Shown here one piece after another: positions 37,818 to 46,692 of a DNA stretch of 64,000 nt (the first letter of the stretch is position 1; each line of letters opens with the position of its first letter). Source of the stretch: Mesobacillus jeotgali (GTDB lineage: Bacteria > Bacillota > Bacilli > Bacillales > Cytobacillaceae); assembly GCF_002874535.1 (NCBI RefSeq), contig NZ_CP025025.1:3839353-3903352 (forward strand), given 5' to 3'. The notes below the pieces were generated by a model. It had not been told where the DNA came from. It searched no databases and saw only the letters and a list, made by a program, of their open reading frames with translations. The translations under genes were made by a program, and so were the position numbers.

Positions 37818-38825
37818 TTACAGACCTTTTTTAGCGATGAAATCAACAAGGTCAACTACACGGTGAGAGTAGCCAGACTCGTTGTCATACCAAGAGATAA
37901 CTTTTACCATGCTGCCTTCCATAACCATTGTTGAAAGAGCATCGATTGTAGAAGAGTTTGCACAGCCATTGTAGTCGCTTGATACTAGTGGCTCTTCGCT
38001 ATATCCAAGGATGCCTTTAAGTTCATTTTCAGAAGCTTTCTTGAATGCAGCATTGATTTCTTCAACTGTAACGTCTTTGTCAAGCTCAGCAACAAGGTCA
38101 ACTAGTGAAACGTTTGGAGTTGGAACACGCATAGCTCCACCGTTCAATTTGCCTTTAAGTTCAGGCAATACTAGAGAAACTGCTTTTGCAGCACCAGTTG
38201 TTGTCGGAATAATGTTTTCCGCAGCTGCACGTGCACGACGGTAGTCTTTGTGCGGAAGGTCAAGAATTTGCTGGTCATTTGTGTATGAGTGAACAGTTGT
38301 CATCATACCGCGCTTGATTCCGAAGTTGTCGTTCAATACTTTCGCGAATGGAGCCAAGCAGTTTGTAGTACAAGATGCGTTTGAGATTACGTGGTGGTTA
38401 GCTGCATCGTACTTGTCATCGTTAACGCCCATTACGATAGTGATATCTTCATCAGATGCTGGAGCAGAGATGATAACTTTCTTTGCGCCTGCTTCAAGGT
38501 GTTTCGCAGCGTCAGCACGCTTAGTGAAACGTCCTGTAGATTCAACAACTACTTCTACGCCGAGGTCGCCCCAGCCAAGCTGTGCTGGATCTCTTTCAGC
38601 AAGTACTTTCACTTTGTGGCCGTCAACTACAAGGTAGTCACCGTCTACTGTTATTTCTTCGTTCAAAGTTCCGTGAACTGTATCATATTTTAAAAGGTGA
38701 GCAAGCATGTTTGCATCAGTTAAATCGTTAACTGCTACTACTTCCACATTAGGGTTCTTAAGTGCTGCGCGGAAAACTACGCGTCCAATTCTGCCAAATC
38801 CGTTAATACCAACTTTTACTGCCAT
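37818..38825 (-). CDS. gapA: Glyceraldehyde-3-phosphate dehydrogenase (glycolytic, NAD)
   Basis: 335 residues. NAD fold [19 protein letters not shown], catalytic Cys in [13 protein letters not shown] near 152, catalytic His in [10 protein letters not shown] near 179 and the C-terminal [16 protein letters not shown]. Presence right after cggR marks it as the glycolytic GapA. GAAGGAGG precedes the ATG. Expression depends on CggR release by fructose-1,6-bisphosphate. Confidence 0.97.
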   Translation of the reverse strand: MAVKVGINGFGRIGRVVFRAALKNPNVEVVAVNDLTDANMLAHLLKYDTVHGTLNEEITVDGDYLVVDGHKVKVLAERDPAQLGWGDLGVEVVVESTGRFTKRADAAKHLEAGAKKVIISAPASDEDITIVMGVNDDKYDAANHHVISNASCTTNCLAPFAKVLNDNFGIKRGMMTTVHSYTNDQQILDLPHKDYRRARAAAENIIPTTTGAAKAVSLVLPELKGKLNGGAMRVPTPNVSLVDLVAELDKDVTVEEINAAFKKASENELKGILGYSEEPLVSSDYNGCANSSTIDALSTMVMEGSMVKVISWYDNESGYSHRVVDLVDFIAKKGL

Positions 38826-38874
38826 TTGTATTTCCTCCTTCGATTCCTATAAAGGTGTTGTTTATATTAAGGTG

Positions 38875-39900
38875 TTACCCTTGTAACAATGTTTTAGCGG
38901 CGCCTTCGTCCGTGATCAGGATCGTTGATGAAGGTGCCTGTTTCATATAGGCTCTGATCGCCTTTGCCTTTGATGCACCACCGGCAACAGCAATGACATC
39001 CCCTACATTTTCGAGATCATCCATTTGGAGACCGATCGTCAGCACTTTGTGGACGATCTCCCCGGCTTCGTTGAAATAGTAGCCGAAAGCCTCGCCAACT
39101 GCTTTTCCATCGAGGATCTTATGTAAGTCCTCCGGGCTGGTATTGCGACGTTCCGCCATTGTAATAGCGTCTCCAATACCATGTAAAACCATGCTTGCTG
39201 ATTTAACTAAATTCCAGACCTCATAAATCAGCGGTTCTTTGATGAAGGTTTTATAGACTTCGCTGCTGACCTGGTCGGGCACATAAAAGACCCGGTTGCG
39301 TGAATTCGTGTTATCCGCCATGATCGCGCAAATCGTGTTTGCCTGATTCTTGACGTCCTCACCAATTCCGCCCCTTGCCGGCACGAACAGCAAATCCTTC
39401 TCGCCGAAATCGGGTGTCAACATTTCCGCCACAGCTGCCATAGTCGAACCTCCGGTCACAGCAATTATATTTTTGCTTTGAAGAAGATTTTTCATACTAT
39501 TTGCTGTCGCGCGCCCCAGCTCACTTTTCACCCACGGTGACTGGTCGCTGTCCCCTGGAACAACAATCACTTTTCTGATTCCCATGCGTTCCTGAAGCTG
39601 GCGTTCTAGTCTGTCTATACCCATAATGTCCCGCATTACACTATCAAGACTTTCCAGTATATCTTTTCCTTCTTTGGTCAGTGTCATTCCTTGACCCGAC
39701 ATCGAGATCAGATTCTGGTCCTTCAAAAACTCCACCTCAGAACGCAATACCCGTTCAGTCAAATTCAGGCTTACTGAAAGGTTCCTCCTGCCAACTGGCT
39801 GCATCACGTTTATGTATTGCAGGATGAGGTATCGTTTTTGCATAACTTGCAATAAATCGGGCAATATTCTTTTTTGAATATCAATGAGCGAAAAGTCCAT
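38875..39900 (-). CDS. cggR: Central glycolytic genes repressor CggR
   Basis: 341 residues of the SorC/DeoR type. N-terminal helix-turn-helix (MQPVGRRNLSVSLNLTERVL) and a sugar-binding domain from about residue 90 (VVPGDSDQSPWVKSELGRAT, VTGGSTMAAVAEML, ARGGIGEDVKNQA) which binds fructose-1,6-bisphosphate. It represses its own operon until FBP is present. AAAAGGAG precedes the ATG, and a clear operator lies 27 bases upstream. Confidence 0.96.
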   Translation of the reverse strand: MDFSLIDIQKRILPDLLQVMQKRYLILQYINVMQPVGRRNLSVSLNLTERVLRSEVEFLKDQNLISMSGQGMTLTKEGKDILESLDSVMRDIMGIDRLERQLQERMGIRKVIVVPGDSDQSPWVKSELGRATANSMKNLLQSKNIIAVTGGSTMAAVAEMLTPDFGEKDLLFVPARGGIGEDVKNQANTICAIMADNTNSRNRVFYVPDQVSSEVYKTFIKEPLIYEVWNLVKSASMVLHGIGDAITMAERRNTSPEDLHKILDGKAVGEAFGYYFNEAGEIVHKVLTIGLQMDDLENVGDVIAVAGGASKAKAIRAYMKQAPSSTILITDEGAAKTLLQG

Positions 39901-39926
39901 GTTGATATTCTCCTTTTCCAGCGTTG

Positions 39927-39962
39927 GACTTTAAATGTCCCGCTAAGACATATTATGTCCCA
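39927..39962 (-). promoter_or_regulatory. CggR tandem operator
   Basis: On minus: GGGAC, 6 bases, TGTC, then TTAG, CGGGAC, 6 bases, AGTC. This is the known CggR operator layout (CGGGAC-N6-TGTC-N4-CGGGAC-N6-TGTC) with two small deviations. It lies between the promoter and cggR, so bound repressor would block elongation. Confidence 0.88.
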
Positions 39963-39970
39963 CTCGCGGT

Positions 39971-40013
39971 AAAAAAAATCACCCCTGCTACAGATTTCAT
40001 TCTAACAGGAGTG
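39971..40013 (-). terminator. Terminator of the glutaredoxin-like gene
   Basis: CACTCCTG / CAGGGGTG on minus followed by ATTTTTTTT. The cggR promoter -10 falls inside its loop. Confidence 0.6.
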
Positions 40014-40027
40014 AAAACCTTAATCAA
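39999..40027 (-). promoter_or_regulatory. Promoter of the cggR-gapA operon
   Basis: Read on minus, TTGATT (40027-40022) and TAGAAT (40004-39999), spacer 17. The -35 overlaps the stop codon of the preceding gene. Confidence 0.65.
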
Positions 40028-40284
40028 CTTAAAAACTCAAGGTTTTTTCGTGAAAACGCTTCACTTATGAACTTTTTGTTCACAATACCGTATTGAAGTT
40101 CTTCGCCGTCCAATTCAACGACAGGAATCATGATTCCGTACTTCTCCACAAGCTCGTCATCAAGGTCGATATTGATCTCTTCTATGGCAAAATCCCAATC
40201 GTGCTGGAGTTCTTCCAGGATTTCTCGCGCTGTTTCACACAAATGGCAGCGCGGCCGGGAATAGAGTTTGACTGTTTTCTTCAT
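40024..40284 (-). CDS. Glutaredoxin-family small redox protein
   Basis: 86 residues. Thioredoxin fold with the active site CHLC at about residues 14-17 (YSRPRCHLCETAREILEEL) and the cis-Pro in MIPVVELDGE. This is the DUF836/glutaredoxin-like class conserved next to the cggR operon. Likely a thiol-disulfide or sulfur-transfer partner; substrate unknown. AAGGAG precedes the ATG. Confidence 0.85.
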   Translation of the reverse strand: MKKTVKLYSRPRCHLCETAREILEELQHDWDFAIEEINIDLDDELVEKYGIMIPVVELDGEELQYGIVNKKFISEAFSRKNLEFLS

Positions 40285-40325
40285 TTCGGTCTCCTTATAC
40301 TTGTATCATTCTCCCACTTTGGTGG

Positions 40326-40440
40326 TTATTCGCAAATTAAGATGCTTTATTCGCAAAACAAGAAATTTGTTCGCAATTCCACGTCCTTTATTCGCAAAAA
40401 AATATATTTATTCGCAAATTATCCCTGTTTATTCGCAAAA
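40326..40440. repeat. Intergenic array D: six TTATTCGCAAA cores at 20-21 bp
   Basis: CGCAA of the core starts at 40331, 40352, 40372, 40393, 40413 and 40434, alternately 21 and 20 bases apart. Five copies read TATTCGCAAA and the third is TGTTCGCAAT. Between the cores are unrelated A/T-rich spacers. The array lies between rpoN (ends 40461) and the glutaredoxin-like gene start, so it should be transcribed only by read-through. Confidence 0.9.
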
Positions 40441-40460
40441 CGGAAAATATCTTCCATTTT

Positions 40461-41804
40461 CTAATCAAATCTCTTCCGCTTTGAAGATGATGGTATGCCC
40501 AACTGGTCCCTATACTTTGCGACGGTTCTGCGTGATAGGACCATACCCTCTTGTTCCTCTAGCATTTCCACAAGTTTCTGATCTGATATGGGCTTCTTTT
40601 TATCTTCTTCTTTTATATAATGCTCTATTGCTGCTTTTACTTTTTGCGATGAAGCCTGGTCGTTCTCTGTTGTCTGGACGGCGCTTGTAAAAAACGACTT
40701 CAGTTCGTAAGTGCCGGCAGGTGTCTGCATATATTTTTCACGGACAGTTCTGCTTACGGTCGATTCATGGATTTCGAGCTCATCGGCAACTTCCCTCATC
40801 GTCATCGGTTTCAGATGCGCAGGTCCTATCAAAAAGAAATCCTGCTGTTTTTCGATGATTTTCATCGATACTTTCAGCAGCGTTTCCTTCCTTTGTACAA
40901 GGCTGCGTTGGATCCACTGATAGTCCCCCTGCTTTTCCTGGAGGTATTTATTGACTTCCGGATCCTTGTGGCCGGATAGCTGCCGGAAATATCCTTCATT
41001 AAAAGAAACCTTAGGTATCAACGCATCGAACATACTTACCGAGAGTTCATCACGTTCACGTTTGACGACAACGTCAGGGACGATATAGGCAGGTTTTTCA
41101 CGCTGGAACGACGCACCCGGTTTCGGGTTAAGCTGCTGGATAGCATCATGGATTTTTTGAATTTCCTTCACATCGATATTCAACATCTTCGCCAGAGCTT
41201 TCCACTTTTTCTCAGCAAAAAGCATGAAATGGTCACGGATTATTGATATTGCCAACTCATTTTCAGGTGTGCGCTTTTGCCTTGTCAATTGAAGCAGCAA
41301 GCATTCTTTTAGATCATATGCCCCGATTCCAGCCGGGTCGAGCGACTTTAGTTTAAAGAAAGCTGAATCGATGATTTCATTTTCAACATTATATCTTTTT
41401 AAAAGGTCCTCTCTTTCAAGAATCAAGTAACCGTTTTCATCTATGTTTTCAATCAATTCATGTAAAATCAATTTTTCTTCAGAAGTAGCTTTTAGCAAGT
41501 TTAATTGTGAAAGCAGATAGTCTTCAAGCGTGTCACTCTCTCCAGATCCGATTTGCTCTATTAAGTTTTTCTGGTCGCGTTCGAATGTCTTTCTTCTTGT
41601 TTTTCGCGTACGGTCCATACTGGCATCAAAATGAGAGATGTTTTTAAAATCAACTTGCATAAGGGGATTTTCCATTGATTTAGCTTCAAGAAACGCCGCA
41701 AGCTCCTGTGCTGAGTATTGCAACAGCGCGATTGCTTGGGTCAGCTCCTGAGTCATTGCCAATTTTAACGTCTGCTTTTGCCATAAACCAGCTTTCAAAT
41801 CCAT
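40461..41804 (-). CDS. rpoN: RNA polymerase sigma-54 factor
   Basis: 447 residues. Region I is Gln/Leu-rich (QTLKLAMTQELTQAIALLQY), an acidic linker follows, then the core-binding domain, the helix-turn-helix (MTMREVADELEIHESTVSRT) and the RpoN box in SRRTVAKYRDQLG near the C terminus. It directs transcription from -24/-12 promoters with AAA activators; none of these is in the window. B. subtilis calls it sigL. AGGGGTGA precedes the ATG. Confidence 0.95.
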   Translation of the reverse strand: MDLKAGLWQKQTLKLAMTQELTQAIALLQYSAQELAAFLEAKSMENPLMQVDFKNISHFDASMDRTRKTRRKTFERDQKNLIEQIGSGESDTLEDYLLSQLNLLKATSEEKLILHELIENIDENGYLILEREDLLKRYNVENEIIDSAFFKLKSLDPAGIGAYDLKECLLLQLTRQKRTPENELAISIIRDHFMLFAEKKWKALAKMLNIDVKEIQKIHDAIQQLNPKPGASFQREKPAYIVPDVVVKRERDELSVSMFDALIPKVSFNEGYFRQLSGHKDPEVNKYLQEKQGDYQWIQRSLVQRKETLLKVSMKIIEKQQDFFLIGPAHLKPMTMREVADELEIHESTVSRTVREKYMQTPAGTYELKSFFTSAVQTTENDQASSQKVKAAIEHYIKEEDKKKPISDQKLVEMLEEQEGMVLSRRTVAKYRDQLGIPSSSKRKRFD

Positions 41805-41894
41805 CTAAATCACCCCTGCAACCATTTTACATGATAAACAGGCTTTGGTGTATGGAAAGAATTTGGTATCACATCGACTTCGTGAAAAATATAT

Positions 41895-41929
41895 AAAAAA
41901 CCTCTCGCCCGGGAATCAGGCAAGAGGTT
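41895..41929 (-). terminator. Terminator of the Cys-rich protein gene
   Basis: AACCTCTTGCC / GGGCGAGAGGTTTTTTAT on minus. Confidence 0.75.
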
Positions 41930-41944
41930 ACTTGCAGCAATTTG

Positions 41945-43030
41945 TTATCTTCTGCGTCTGGCAGGTCTGTTCATAGCTGGAGTGTTAGCAGTTTGAGTAT
42001 TGCGTAGAGTAGTTGGTTGCTGTACGGTTGGTGTTGGCGTTCCTTCTGTACATTCAGGAAGGACAATAGTGTAGTTAACTGTCACATCTCCTGTTTGTGG
42101 ATTTTCTGTGATTGAATTGATTTCAATGCTGACATTGTCGCATGTTAAGACAGGGAACACAGGAGCTGGGTCTCCAATACAAGTAAAGCAGTTTTGGGTT
42201 ACTGTGACTTCCTGGAAGCAGCATTCAAAAACAGGACCTCCACAATCTCCTACTTTAGGCAGGTTCAATTGTACCTGGAAGGTTGCCGTGCGGAAATATC
42301 TTTGGACATCGGTACAGCATATTAAAGTCTGGTCGCAAACAAAAACTTCCGCAACACCCTGGCAAGTCTCCGACGATACAGGACTTACGTCACCAATACA
42401 AAAGCCGCTTAATACATCATCTACAGTTACATCTTCAGGTAATACAAAGCAAGTTTCCGGAAAATCGAAAACACAGTCAAACGTATCTTCACCGCATTCG
42501 CAAGCATTTGGACACTCAATGCAATCCGGAACACAAATTAGCCCGCAAGCTTCGTTTTGCCCAAATTTTAACGCAGCACACGCTTCTATGGCAATCGGCG
42601 GCTGATTGAATACGAAGGCAAATAGCTGGGACTCGCCAGGATCCAATTCACCTTGGTCTCCTAGTCCCAAATCATCGAATTTAAAACCAACAACCTGTTC
42701 ACCAGGACTGCAGAGAGCATCATCTGGACATGGGTCAGGCGCAGTACCAGGATTTTCGACATCCTCATACAGAACTAGTTCTGGCGGCTCTTCGTCGCTC
42801 GGGAAAGTAGGAGTGATATAAGCATCTCCGATGAACTCGCGGCATGGCTCCTCGATTGCCAGTACCCAGTCACTTAATGCGTTAGGAGCATCGACATTGT
42901 CAATTCGATAAATCCAGCGATAGCCGCTCCCGAAACGCTCAACATCAACCAAGGTCACAACGAAACCATCAATGGGAACAGGCTCAAAGCAGCCTTCAGG
43001 AAATTCCTGCAATAAATTAAAATGTGGCAT
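41945..43030 (-). CDS. Acidic cysteine-rich protein, unknown
   Basis: 361 residues, about 25 Cys, many as CxxC-like groups (CGLICVPDCIECPNACECGE) or CC pairs (TLICCTD, FECCFQ), rich in Asp, Glu, Pro and Val. No signal peptide or membrane helix. The C-terminal 35 residues turn Thr/Pro/Arg-rich and end ARRRR. Beta-strand-like stretches (ATFQVQLNLPK, GDVTVNYTIVLP) suggest beta-sandwich or coat-like modules. I chose ATG at 43030, 6 bases after AAGGAAG; the ATG at 43036 touches it. No family recognised. A spore surface or other disulfide-linked outer layer role is a guess from composition. Confidence 0.75.
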   Translation of the reverse strand: MPHFNLLQEFPEGCFEPVPIDGFVVTLVDVERFGSGYRWIYRIDNVDAPNALSDWVLAIEEPCREFIGDAYITPTFPSDEEPPELVLYEDVENPGTAPDPCPDDALCSPGEQVVGFKFDDLGLGDQGELDPGESQLFAFVFNQPPIAIEACAALKFGQNEACGLICVPDCIECPNACECGEDTFDCVFDFPETCFVLPEDVTVDDVLSGFCIGDVSPVSSETCQGVAEVFVCDQTLICCTDVQRYFRTATFQVQLNLPKVGDCGGPVFECCFQEVTVTQNCFTCIGDPAPVFPVLTCDNVSIEINSITENPQTGDVTVNYTIVLPECTEGTPTPTVQQPTTLRNTQTANTPAMNRPARRRR

Positions 43031-43175
43031 TAACATCTTCCTTTCATGAATTTTTCGAGGTTTTTATGCACCTCTCTATTACTCTATGAAAGGAGGGGGA
43101 TGCTTGTTTAGGTGAATGCACCTAGCCGTATACACTAATTTGAAAGTAATAGGAAAATCTACGTAACTTTGTTGC

Positions 43176-43218
43176 AAAAAAAATCCCGCTGAGCTTTTAA
43201 AAGCTCAGCGGGATTTTT
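43176..43218 (-). terminator. Terminator of the tRNA-Arg gene
   Basis: Perfect inverted repeat AATCCCGCTGAGCTTTT / AAAAGCTCAGCGGGATT, flanked by T runs on minus. Confidence 0.85.
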
Positions 43219-43222
43219 ATGA

Positions 43223-43294
43223 CGCCCTCGGCAGGAATCGAACCCACATCTCAAGAACCGGAATCTTACGTGCTATCCGTTGCACCACGAGGGC
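43223..43294 (-). tRNA. tRNA-Arg (CCG)
   Basis: Acceptor GCCCTCG / CGAGGGC, D arm GTGC..GCAC, anticodon stem TAAGA / TCTTG with loop TTCCGGT (anticodon CCG, reads CGG), T arm GTGGG-TTCGATT-CCTGC. CCA is not encoded. 72 nt, own promoter and terminator. Confidence 0.95.
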
Positions 43295-43322
43295 ATGTTT
43301 CAAGTTAGCGTTACGCTTACCT

Positions 43323-43351
43323 ATTATAGGGTAAGTTTACTTGCTTTGCAA
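43323..43351 (-). promoter_or_regulatory. Promoter of tRNA-Arg
   Basis: Read on minus, TTGCAA (43351-43346), 17-base spacer, TATAAT (43328-43323), 29 bases before the tRNA. Confidence 0.75.
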
Positions 43352-43491
43352 GGAGGTTTTTTTGGAATGTCAGGCGTTGCTCTTGTTTAAAAAAGACATT
43401 CTTGGGTAAGATGGATACGGTACAGTAAATTGGAATATACATTATTGTCGAACAGTTTCTGCAGGCTAATCAAGCGATTCGTTTGACCTTT

Positions 43492-43508
43492 ATTGACCAT
43501 GCGTGTAT
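43492..43508. promoter_or_regulatory. CtsR operator at the clpP promoter
   Basis: On minus it reads GGTCAATAAAGGTCAAA, matching the CtsR heptad repeat (GGTCAAA-N3-GGTCAAA) with one difference. It overlaps a likely -35 (TTGACC at 43503-43508, then 17 bases, CTACAT), so clpP should be repressed by CtsR and induced by heat or protein stress. The rest of the 360-base gap has no gene. Confidence 0.8.
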
Positions 43509-43658
43509 CATAAAACTACATAGGTGTTCTGGCAAGCGAACCAGTTTATGCCAGCCTGCAATTTGCCTTTTTAGAAGGAAGCAAATTGTCTTTTGAGGCA
43601 GCAATCGCTTTTAAAAAGTGCAGTAAAAAGATCTTTACGTTAAAGGAGGAAAACAAAC

Positions 43659-44264
43659 ATGAACTTGATTCCTACAGTTATTGAGCAAACGAATCGGGGC
43701 GAAAGGGCATATGACATTTATTCCCGCCTGTTAAAGGATCGCATCATTATGCTGGGAAGCGGGATTGATGACAATGTTGCCAACTCAATCGTAGCCCAGT
43801 TACTTTTCCTGGAAGCTGAAAATCCGGAAAAAGACATCTCCATCTACATCAATAGCCCGGGCGGCAGCATCACTGCCGGCATGGCAATCTACGATACTAT
43901 GCAGTTCATCAAGCCAAATGTACAAACAATTTGTATTGGTATGGCTGCTTCAATGGGTGCATTCCTGCTCGCAGCTGGTACAAAAGGCAAGCGTTTTGCC
44001 CTTCCGAACGCAGAAGTCATGATTCACCAGCCACTGGGTGGTGCTCAGGGACAGGCGACAGAAATCGAAATCGCTGCTAAGCGCATTCTTTTCCTTCGTG
44101 AAAAGCTGAATACCATCCTTTCTGAGCGCACTGGCCAGCCGCTTGAAGTCATCGCGAAAGATACTGACCGCGACAACTTCATGACAGCTGAGCGCGCGAA
44201 GGAATATGGTCTTGTTGACCAGATCATCACTCGCAACGTACTTGAAGAGAAGAAAGATAAATAA
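43659..44264 (+). CDS. clpP: ATP-dependent Clp protease proteolytic subunit
   Basis: 201 residues. Catalytic triad Ser98 ([10 protein letters not shown]), His123 (MIHQPLGG) and Asp172 (DTDRDNF) are all in place. Forms the tetradecameric proteolytic chamber used by ClpC, ClpX and ClpE, and degrades SsrA-tagged proteins. AAAGGAGG precedes the ATG. Single-gene unit under a CtsR-type promoter with its own terminator. Confidence 0.98.
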   Translation: MNLIPTVIEQTNRGERAYDIYSRLLKDRIIMLGSGIDDNVANSIVAQLLFLEAENPEKDISIYINSPGGSITAGMAIYDTMQFIKPNVQTICIGMAASMGAFLLAAGTKGKRFALPNAEVMIHQPLGGAQGQATEIEIAAKRILFLREKLNTILSERTGQPLEVIAKDTDRDNFMTAERAKEYGLVDQIITRNVLEEKKDK

Positions 44265-44272
44265 GGTGAATG

Positions 44273-44309
44273 AAAACTCGCTCCTGTTTGCCAGGAGCGA
44301 GTTTTTTAT
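44273..44309 (+). terminator. Terminator of clpP
   Basis: AAAACTCGCTCCTG / CAGGAGCGAGTTTTTT with a 5-base loop. Confidence 0.85.
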
Positions 44310-44331
44310 TGGGCTATATTTTTTAAAAGAA

Positions 44332-44589
44332 TTAGTTCTCTTTCTGGATATATTCAGCCAGCTTTTCCACTGCTTCTTCTTCATCATGGCCTTCAGCGAT
44401 CAGGTTCACGGATGCGCCAGCACTTACGGCAAGGCTCATCAATCCCATGATGCTTTTTGCGTTTACCTTTTTCCCATCTTTCTCAAGAAAAATATCAGAT
44501 GTGAACCTGTTTGCTTCCTGTACGAACAATGCCGCAGGTCGAGCTTGTAAACCAGTTTTCAATTTTACTTCCACCTGTTTTTCCACCAT
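44332..44589 (-). CDS. crh: HPr-like catabolite repression protein Crh
   Basis: 85 residues. HPr fold with Gln15 in place of the active-site His (KTGLQARPAA) and the regulatory Ser46 in NAKSIMGLMSL. It therefore cannot act in the PTS but can be phosphorylated on Ser46 by HprK, also in this window, and act as a CcpA corepressor. ATG at 44589 follows a GAGGAGG site; the longer frame to 44658 overlaps whiA. Last gene of the yvcI-rapZ-yvcK-whiA-crh cluster. Confidence 0.96.
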   Translation of the reverse strand: MVEKQVEVKLKTGLQARPAALFVQEANRFTSDIFLEKDGKKVNAKSIMGLMSLAVSAGASVNLIAEGHDEEEAVEKLAEYIQKEN

Positions 44590-44611
44590 TTCGTATTCCT
44601 CCTCTAGCCCT

Positions 44612-45559
44612 CTATTTATTTGTAATTTGTCCGGCACGCAGTTTATCTGCAATTTCATCGATCTTTCGCAGCCGGTGATTGATTCCTGATTTGCTGATCG
44701 TACCCCCGCTTACCATCTCACCCAACTCCTTAAGGGTGACATCCTGGTAGTCGACACGGAGCTGAGCGATTTCCCTCAGTTTATCCGGTAAAATTTGCAG
44801 GCCGACCGTATCCCTGATAAAGCGGATATTCTCTACCTGTCTAAGTGCAGCGCCAATCGTTTTATTCAAGTTAGCTGTTTCACAATTTACAAGACGATTA
44901 ACCGAGTTCCTCATGTCGCGGACAATCCGGATATCCTCGAATCGCAAAAGCGCATTATACGCACCTACGATAGTCAAAAACTCAGTGATTTTTTCAGCTT
45001 CCTTCAAATATGTGATGAAGCCTTTTTTCCGCTCAAGTGTTTTGCTGTTCAGCCCGAATGTATTCATCAGCTCACATAATGAGTCATTATGCTCCTGATA
45101 CATGGAGGCAATCTCCAAATGATAGGAGGATGTTTCCGGATTGTTCACAGAACCTCCTGCAAGGAAGGCACCTCTTAAATAAGAACGCTTACAACATTTC
45201 TTTTTCACCAGTTCAGGTGAAATTTCATGGATAATTTCAAAGCCTTCTCCAATAATCTTTAAATCCTCCAGAATATCCCTGGCTGATTCCTTAAGGCGGA
45301 CAATATAAACATTATTCTTTTTCAGCCGCATCTTTTTACGCACCAGCAGCTCCACCTGTACCTGATAACTTTTTTTGATCAAGGTATAGATCCGCCTGGC
45401 AATCGCGGCATTTTCAGTCTGTATGTCTACGATGAGTTTGCGATTTGAGAAGGAAAGGGAACCATTCATCCGGATTAAAGCGGACAGTTCCGCGTCAGCG
45501 CAGCAGCCCTTCACGTCAATATTCGTGAGTTCCTTTTTTGTTTCCGAAGCGAACGACAC
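44612..45559 (-). CDS. whiA: DNA-binding protein WhiA
   Basis: 315 residues. N-terminal LAGLIDADG-like homing endonuclease fold ([18 protein letters not shown]) without nuclease acids, then a C-terminal helix-turn-helix ([20 protein letters not shown]). Known to affect chromosome segregation and division in B. subtilis. The start is GTG at 45559 after GGGTGAGAAG. It sits between yvcK and crh. Confidence 0.95.
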   Translation of the reverse strand: MSFASETKKELTNIDVKGCCADAELSALIRMNGSLSFSNRKLIVDIQTENAAIARRIYTLIKKSYQVQVELLVRKKMRLKKNNVYIVRLKESARDILEDLKIIGEGFEIIHEISPELVKKKCCKRSYLRGAFLAGGSVNNPETSSYHLEIASMYQEHNDSLCELMNTFGLNSKTLERKKGFITYLKEAEKITEFLTIVGAYNALLRFEDIRIVRDMRNSVNRLVNCETANLNKTIGAALRQVENIRFIRDTVGLQILPDKLREIAQLRVDYQDVTLKELGEMVSGGTISKSGINHRLRKIDEIADKLRAGQITNK

Positions 45560-45708
45560 CTTCTCACCCCCCCTGTTTATATAGCGCTGTCACTCTTGTA
45601 AATCAGCAAGCGCAGCAGCTGTCTTTTATTTTATTACAGAAGTGCTTTTAACGCTTAATGCATTTAAAAACACTTTTTCAAGAAGAGACAAACGCTTGCA
45701 TCCTATAT

Positions 45709-46692
45709 TTACGCGTTATATCTCTTTTTGGTTTCATCTATTATCATAGAATATAAAATTTCCGAAACTTTTTTTGTGTCATGCCTGATAACATTGCCAT
45801 CGAGCTCAGCTATTTCATCCTGGACAACTTCTATTCCCAAAGACATCAGCCGGTCAAGGTCAAAATGGACAGGCTGGGCAAGCTCTTCCTTATAGCGGAG
45901 CTCCACATCAGGCGGGATTGTCTCACTATTGACTAGGATCGTATCGATAAAAGCACAGTCCATATGGTCATAGATAGCTTTAATATGATCACTGGCAGCA
46001 AAATCATGTGTTTCCCCTGCCTGGGTCATCAGATTGCAAATATACACTTTCCGTGCCTTCGCCTTGCATACTTCCTTGCCAAGTCTCTTCACGAGCAAAT
46101 TCGGCAGGATGCTTGTATACAAGCTGCCAGGACCGATCACGATCAAATCAGCTTCCCTGATCGCCTGGAGGGTTTCAGGCAATGGCTTCACGCCTTCTGG
46201 ATTCAAAAAGACTCTTTTGATCCTTTTTCCTGAGTATGGGATTTTGGATTCTCCCCTGACAATGCTGTCGTCCTCCATCACGGCATTCAGCATGACGCTC
46301 CTGTTTGCCGCCGGCAGCACTTTCCCGCGCACATTCAGGACCTTGCTCATTTCCTGGATTGCGTGTACAAAATTGCCGGTGATCGACGTCATCGCAGCCA
46401 AAATCAGATTGCCGAGCGAGTGGCCGGACAATTCATTGGCTGTATTGAACCGATGCTGGAACATCTCTTCAATCAGCGGCTCCACATCTGATAATGCAGC
46501 AAGGACATTCCGGATATCACCTGGCGGAGGAATTTGCATATCCTCCCTCAGCCGGCCGGAACTGCCGCCGTCATCAGCCACAGTGACGATCGCAGTGATG
46601 TCGACAGGGTGCTTTTTCAAACCCCGTAACAGGACTGGGAGGCCCGTTCCACCCCCGATGATGACGATTCTTGGCAATCCATCCACCATCAT
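45709..46692 (-). CDS. yvcK: Gluconeogenesis factor YvcK (CofD-like)
   Basis: 327 residues. CofD/YvcK core: [56 protein letters not shown] and [16 protein letters not shown]. Binds UDP-GlcNAc and is needed for growth and wall synthesis on gluconeogenic carbon. ATG at 46692 overlaps the rapZ stop by 4 bases (ATGA); a second ATG follows directly. Confidence 0.95.
   Translation of the reverse strand: MMVDGLPRIVIIGGGTGLPVLLRGLKKHPVDITAIVTVADDGGSSGRLREDMQIPPPGDIRNVLAALSDVEPLIEEMFQHRFNTANELSGHSLGNLILAAMTSITGNFVHAIQEMSKVLNVRGKVLPAANRSVMLNAVMEDDSIVRGESKIPYSGKRIKRVFLNPEGVKPLPETLQAIREADLIVIGPGSLYTSILPNLLVKRLGKEVCKAKARKVYICNLMTQAGETHDFAASDHIKAIYDHMDCAFIDTILVNSETIPPDVELRYKEELAQPVHFDLDRLMSLGIEVVQDEIAELDGNVIRHDTKKVSEILYSMIIDETKKRYNA

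Noticed and set aside
40049-40062. cre-like sequence TGAAAACGCTTCAC
   Set aside because: It lies inside the coding end of the glutaredoxin-like gene and mismatches cre at two important 3' positions; upstream of cggR it would be in an odd place, so coincidence is likelier.
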